A stretch of 45,345 bases of DNA, from assembly GCA_033557685.1 (NCBI GenBank), contig JAWQRN010000050.1, forward strand, positions 1 through 45,345, in the 5' to 3' direction. Position numbers and translations under genes: made by a program. Source of the DNA: Sperchopsis tessellata (taxonomy: Eukaryota; Arthropoda; Insecta; Coleoptera; Hydrophilidae). This document shows, one piece after another, positions 43,293 to 45,345 of the stretch (position 1 is the first letter of the stretch; each line of letters begins with the position of its first letter). The notes below the pieces were generated by a model. That model did no database searches. It was not told the DNA's origin and saw only the letters and a program-made list of their open reading frames with translations.

Positions 43293-45270
43293 AACATCAA
43301 TATTTCTGCTTGTCATCTGTCAAAAACATTTGACACTCCAGTAAAACAAAATGATATGGCGGTAAATTTGAAAATAAACTTCAAATATTGACATCTTTTA
43401 GAACTGTCACAATAAAGCGACTGTTCAGTACGGCGCGTACAGTTAGTGTACTTGTGAAAAAATGCCGTAAGTAAACTCTGACTTTATAACGCGTGTGTCG
43501 CTGTTTTGGTGATCAAACCCATTTTACATTGTAAAGTATTGCGCGCGATATTGCAAATACCCAGATGGACTGCCGTAATATACGTACTAAGCACAATCAA
43601 TGAATAATCGTTCACTGCAAAACTCATCAAAACCTTATACTTGGAGGAGAAAATTGCATTCGTGATCAAGCGAAGAATAGAGAAACACAGTGAAGTGCAA
43701 CAGAGCAATTTAAAATACATTAGTGGCAACAATACTGTTCTCGAAAAACAGCGTACACAAAACGATTCGCAATTATAGCTGCAAATTACAGCAATAATAA
43801 CGCTCTTGAGGTTATTACCCATTTTCTTTGTGTAGGCCTTTTATGCAAGTAATATTAATAAAGGCCTTAGCGGGCGTCATTGAAATTATTGTAGGAGGCT
43901 GGACCACGTTTATACGCCTGACATATTCGCTTGTATGCGCACTTGCCTGCTTGGGGTAATGTAAGAAGAGATGGATGGAGTGTGGGATTATTTTCAATCA
44001 CAAAGAGGAAGTAGAAGCTACGAAGTAACGCTCGCTTTCTTTCTTTTAATGGTCGGTGCGTGGTAGCGTGGGTAGTACGATCCGTGTTAATTCAACTTCT
44101 TTCCCCGTGGCTAATTTTTAGATTGGTTTTTATTGTGTGAATTGGACTGTATCCTCAACTTTGTCTTTCTTATTTTCGTTTTTGAAGAAATTGTAACCAT
44201 TTGGCTGTAACATGGACGAAACAATAGTACAACTACACACAAAAATATTCTTTACCTTCCTAAGGTAGACTTTCAGGGTCAGATTACAACTGTAATTCTT
44301 CAGATTTATACTTGATGCACTGTAATGTAGGGCCACTATTGAATTATTTTACGTCTAGTTTGTAGGATATTGCTATTTTTGCAATCACTATTTGAAATGA
44401 TTCTACTTGCCTTAGTTTTCGGAAATAAGTAGCACGTTGTGGTAAGCAAGTACCTAAAACTACGTAGTTTCTTAAGGTATTTTGGCAAATGTATTTGTTG
44501 CAAAAGGATGCTTGTTCGTAAGGTGATAAGTCTGCTAAATTTAACTTAAATTAATCCAGTTTTTTTAATTTTACATCAACCGCAATTAGTGTTCACCAAT
44601 ATCTGTTAAGCATGTTCTATAGCTATATATTATACTTTTTGAGTTATCACGTTTTCTTAAAATTTTATTTTAAATATAAAAATTCTAAGTTAGCCATAAC
44701 AAAACAATAGAACATTCTGAGAACAATTGCATTATGCTGAATGACATCTTGAAGTGAGTACAAGTTTGTGATAGTTTTCTCGCGAAATATAAATTATTCA
44801 AATGACGAATTGATAAACATGGTGTATGTGAAGAGAGTGATTGAAACTATTAGTTAGCATCAAAACATTACCCCGAAAGAATTCGTCACCCAGATGAACG
44901 TGTTTTTCAAGTACTATCCACCATTTACAAATAGAATAAGAAGTAGATAATAATGATATGCTTAATAGACTAAATTTCAAATAGTGACCGCATAAATTGT
45001 TTCTAAAAAAAAAACAATGCCAATATCTTAGGAACTATTAATTTATACATATACATAGTCCTTCAAATCGTATGGACTATTCAAGACTGTAATAATATAT
45101 ATCGTTTTGTATTTAAAATAACGAAATTGAGCTATGCTCGGAAGGTACGGAATATCCTGTATAACAGAAAATAATTTTAAAATATTCTCCAAATAAAACC
45201 AGACAATCGGTTTTTTTAAAATTGAATCACTAACAAGAAATCGAGCATCTTGGTACTATTTGGACACCTG
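43293..45270. other. No gene recognised
   Basis: The first 100 bases may be the 5' end of the DUF4817 element. The segment 43860-44110 is richer in GC but has no recognisable translation. The rest is AT-rich with short random ORFs (43484-43822, 43815-43997, 44130-44336, 44798-44980). Confidence 0.5.
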
Positions 45271-45278
45271 TATATATG

Positions 45279-45345
<67 letters not shown>
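45271..45345. repeat. (AT)n microsatellite with interruptions
   Basis: TATATATGTATATATA-type run continuing to the window edge, so its full length is not visible. Confidence 0.97.

Noticed and set aside
43860..44110. GC-richer patch considered as an exon or tRNA
   Set aside because: No internal promoter boxes, cloverleaf or open frame with recognisable content was found.
1..45345. CRISPR arrays, rRNA, operons or prophage
   Set aside because: No regularly spaced repeats with unique spacers, no rRNA signature and no bacterial gene layout; the window is eukaryotic.

Overview
This is an AT-rich, repeat-dense stretch of animal nuclear DNA, most likely from an insect. Three things point there: several different families of insect-type non-LTR retrotransposons, Penelope-like elements and Tc1/mariner transposons; an exon with an insect methuselah-type receptor signature and good splice sites; and a broken copy of a multicopy protein family known mainly from insect genomes. 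There are no operons, bacterial genes, rRNA genes or convincing tRNAs. The species cannot be named from sequence alone.

Layout. Bases 1-2121 hold an AT microsatellite, a Penelope-like terminal scrap and a minus-strand pseudogene of an uncharacterised multicopy family. A foldback element occurs at 2518-2910 and recurs at 9601-9750 and 13501-13828. RTE-like LINE remains lie at 5047-5475 (+), 6280-8246 (+), 16643-18180 (-), 21867-22560 (-) and 23897-26255 (-). Penelope-like GIY-YIG remains lie at 9303-9480 and 12531-13255. A nearly full-length DD34E Tc1-like transposon sits at 9755-10958 (-).

From 26.7 to 31 kb is the only part with hints of host genes: a signal-peptide first exon (26714-26798, -), a methuselah-like GPCR exon (30216-30400, +) and two unassigned ORFs (29500-29637 and 30710-30961, +). 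Another unassigned ORF is at 23028-23270. Further right are an RNase H-bearing LINE tail (32083-33000), a decayed envelope/F-type glycoprotein relic (34124-34640), a tandem repeat block (37229-37700), an internally deleted mariner with both terminal repeats (38715-39495), and a long R1-clade LINE (40575-43055) abutting the N-terminal part of another transposase (43052-43292).

How the pieces work together. Nearly all the coding-like sequence is dead mobile DNA: reading frames carry stops, frameshifts and deletions, some in catalytic motifs. The structures that stay readable are the short non-autonomous ones: the foldback family, the mariner deletion derivative and hammerhead-ribozyme-like motifs near Penelope-type ends. 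Host coding capacity appears as isolated exons, as expected for a large insect genome with long transposon-filled introns. All assignments come from reading motifs by eye; no database search was run.
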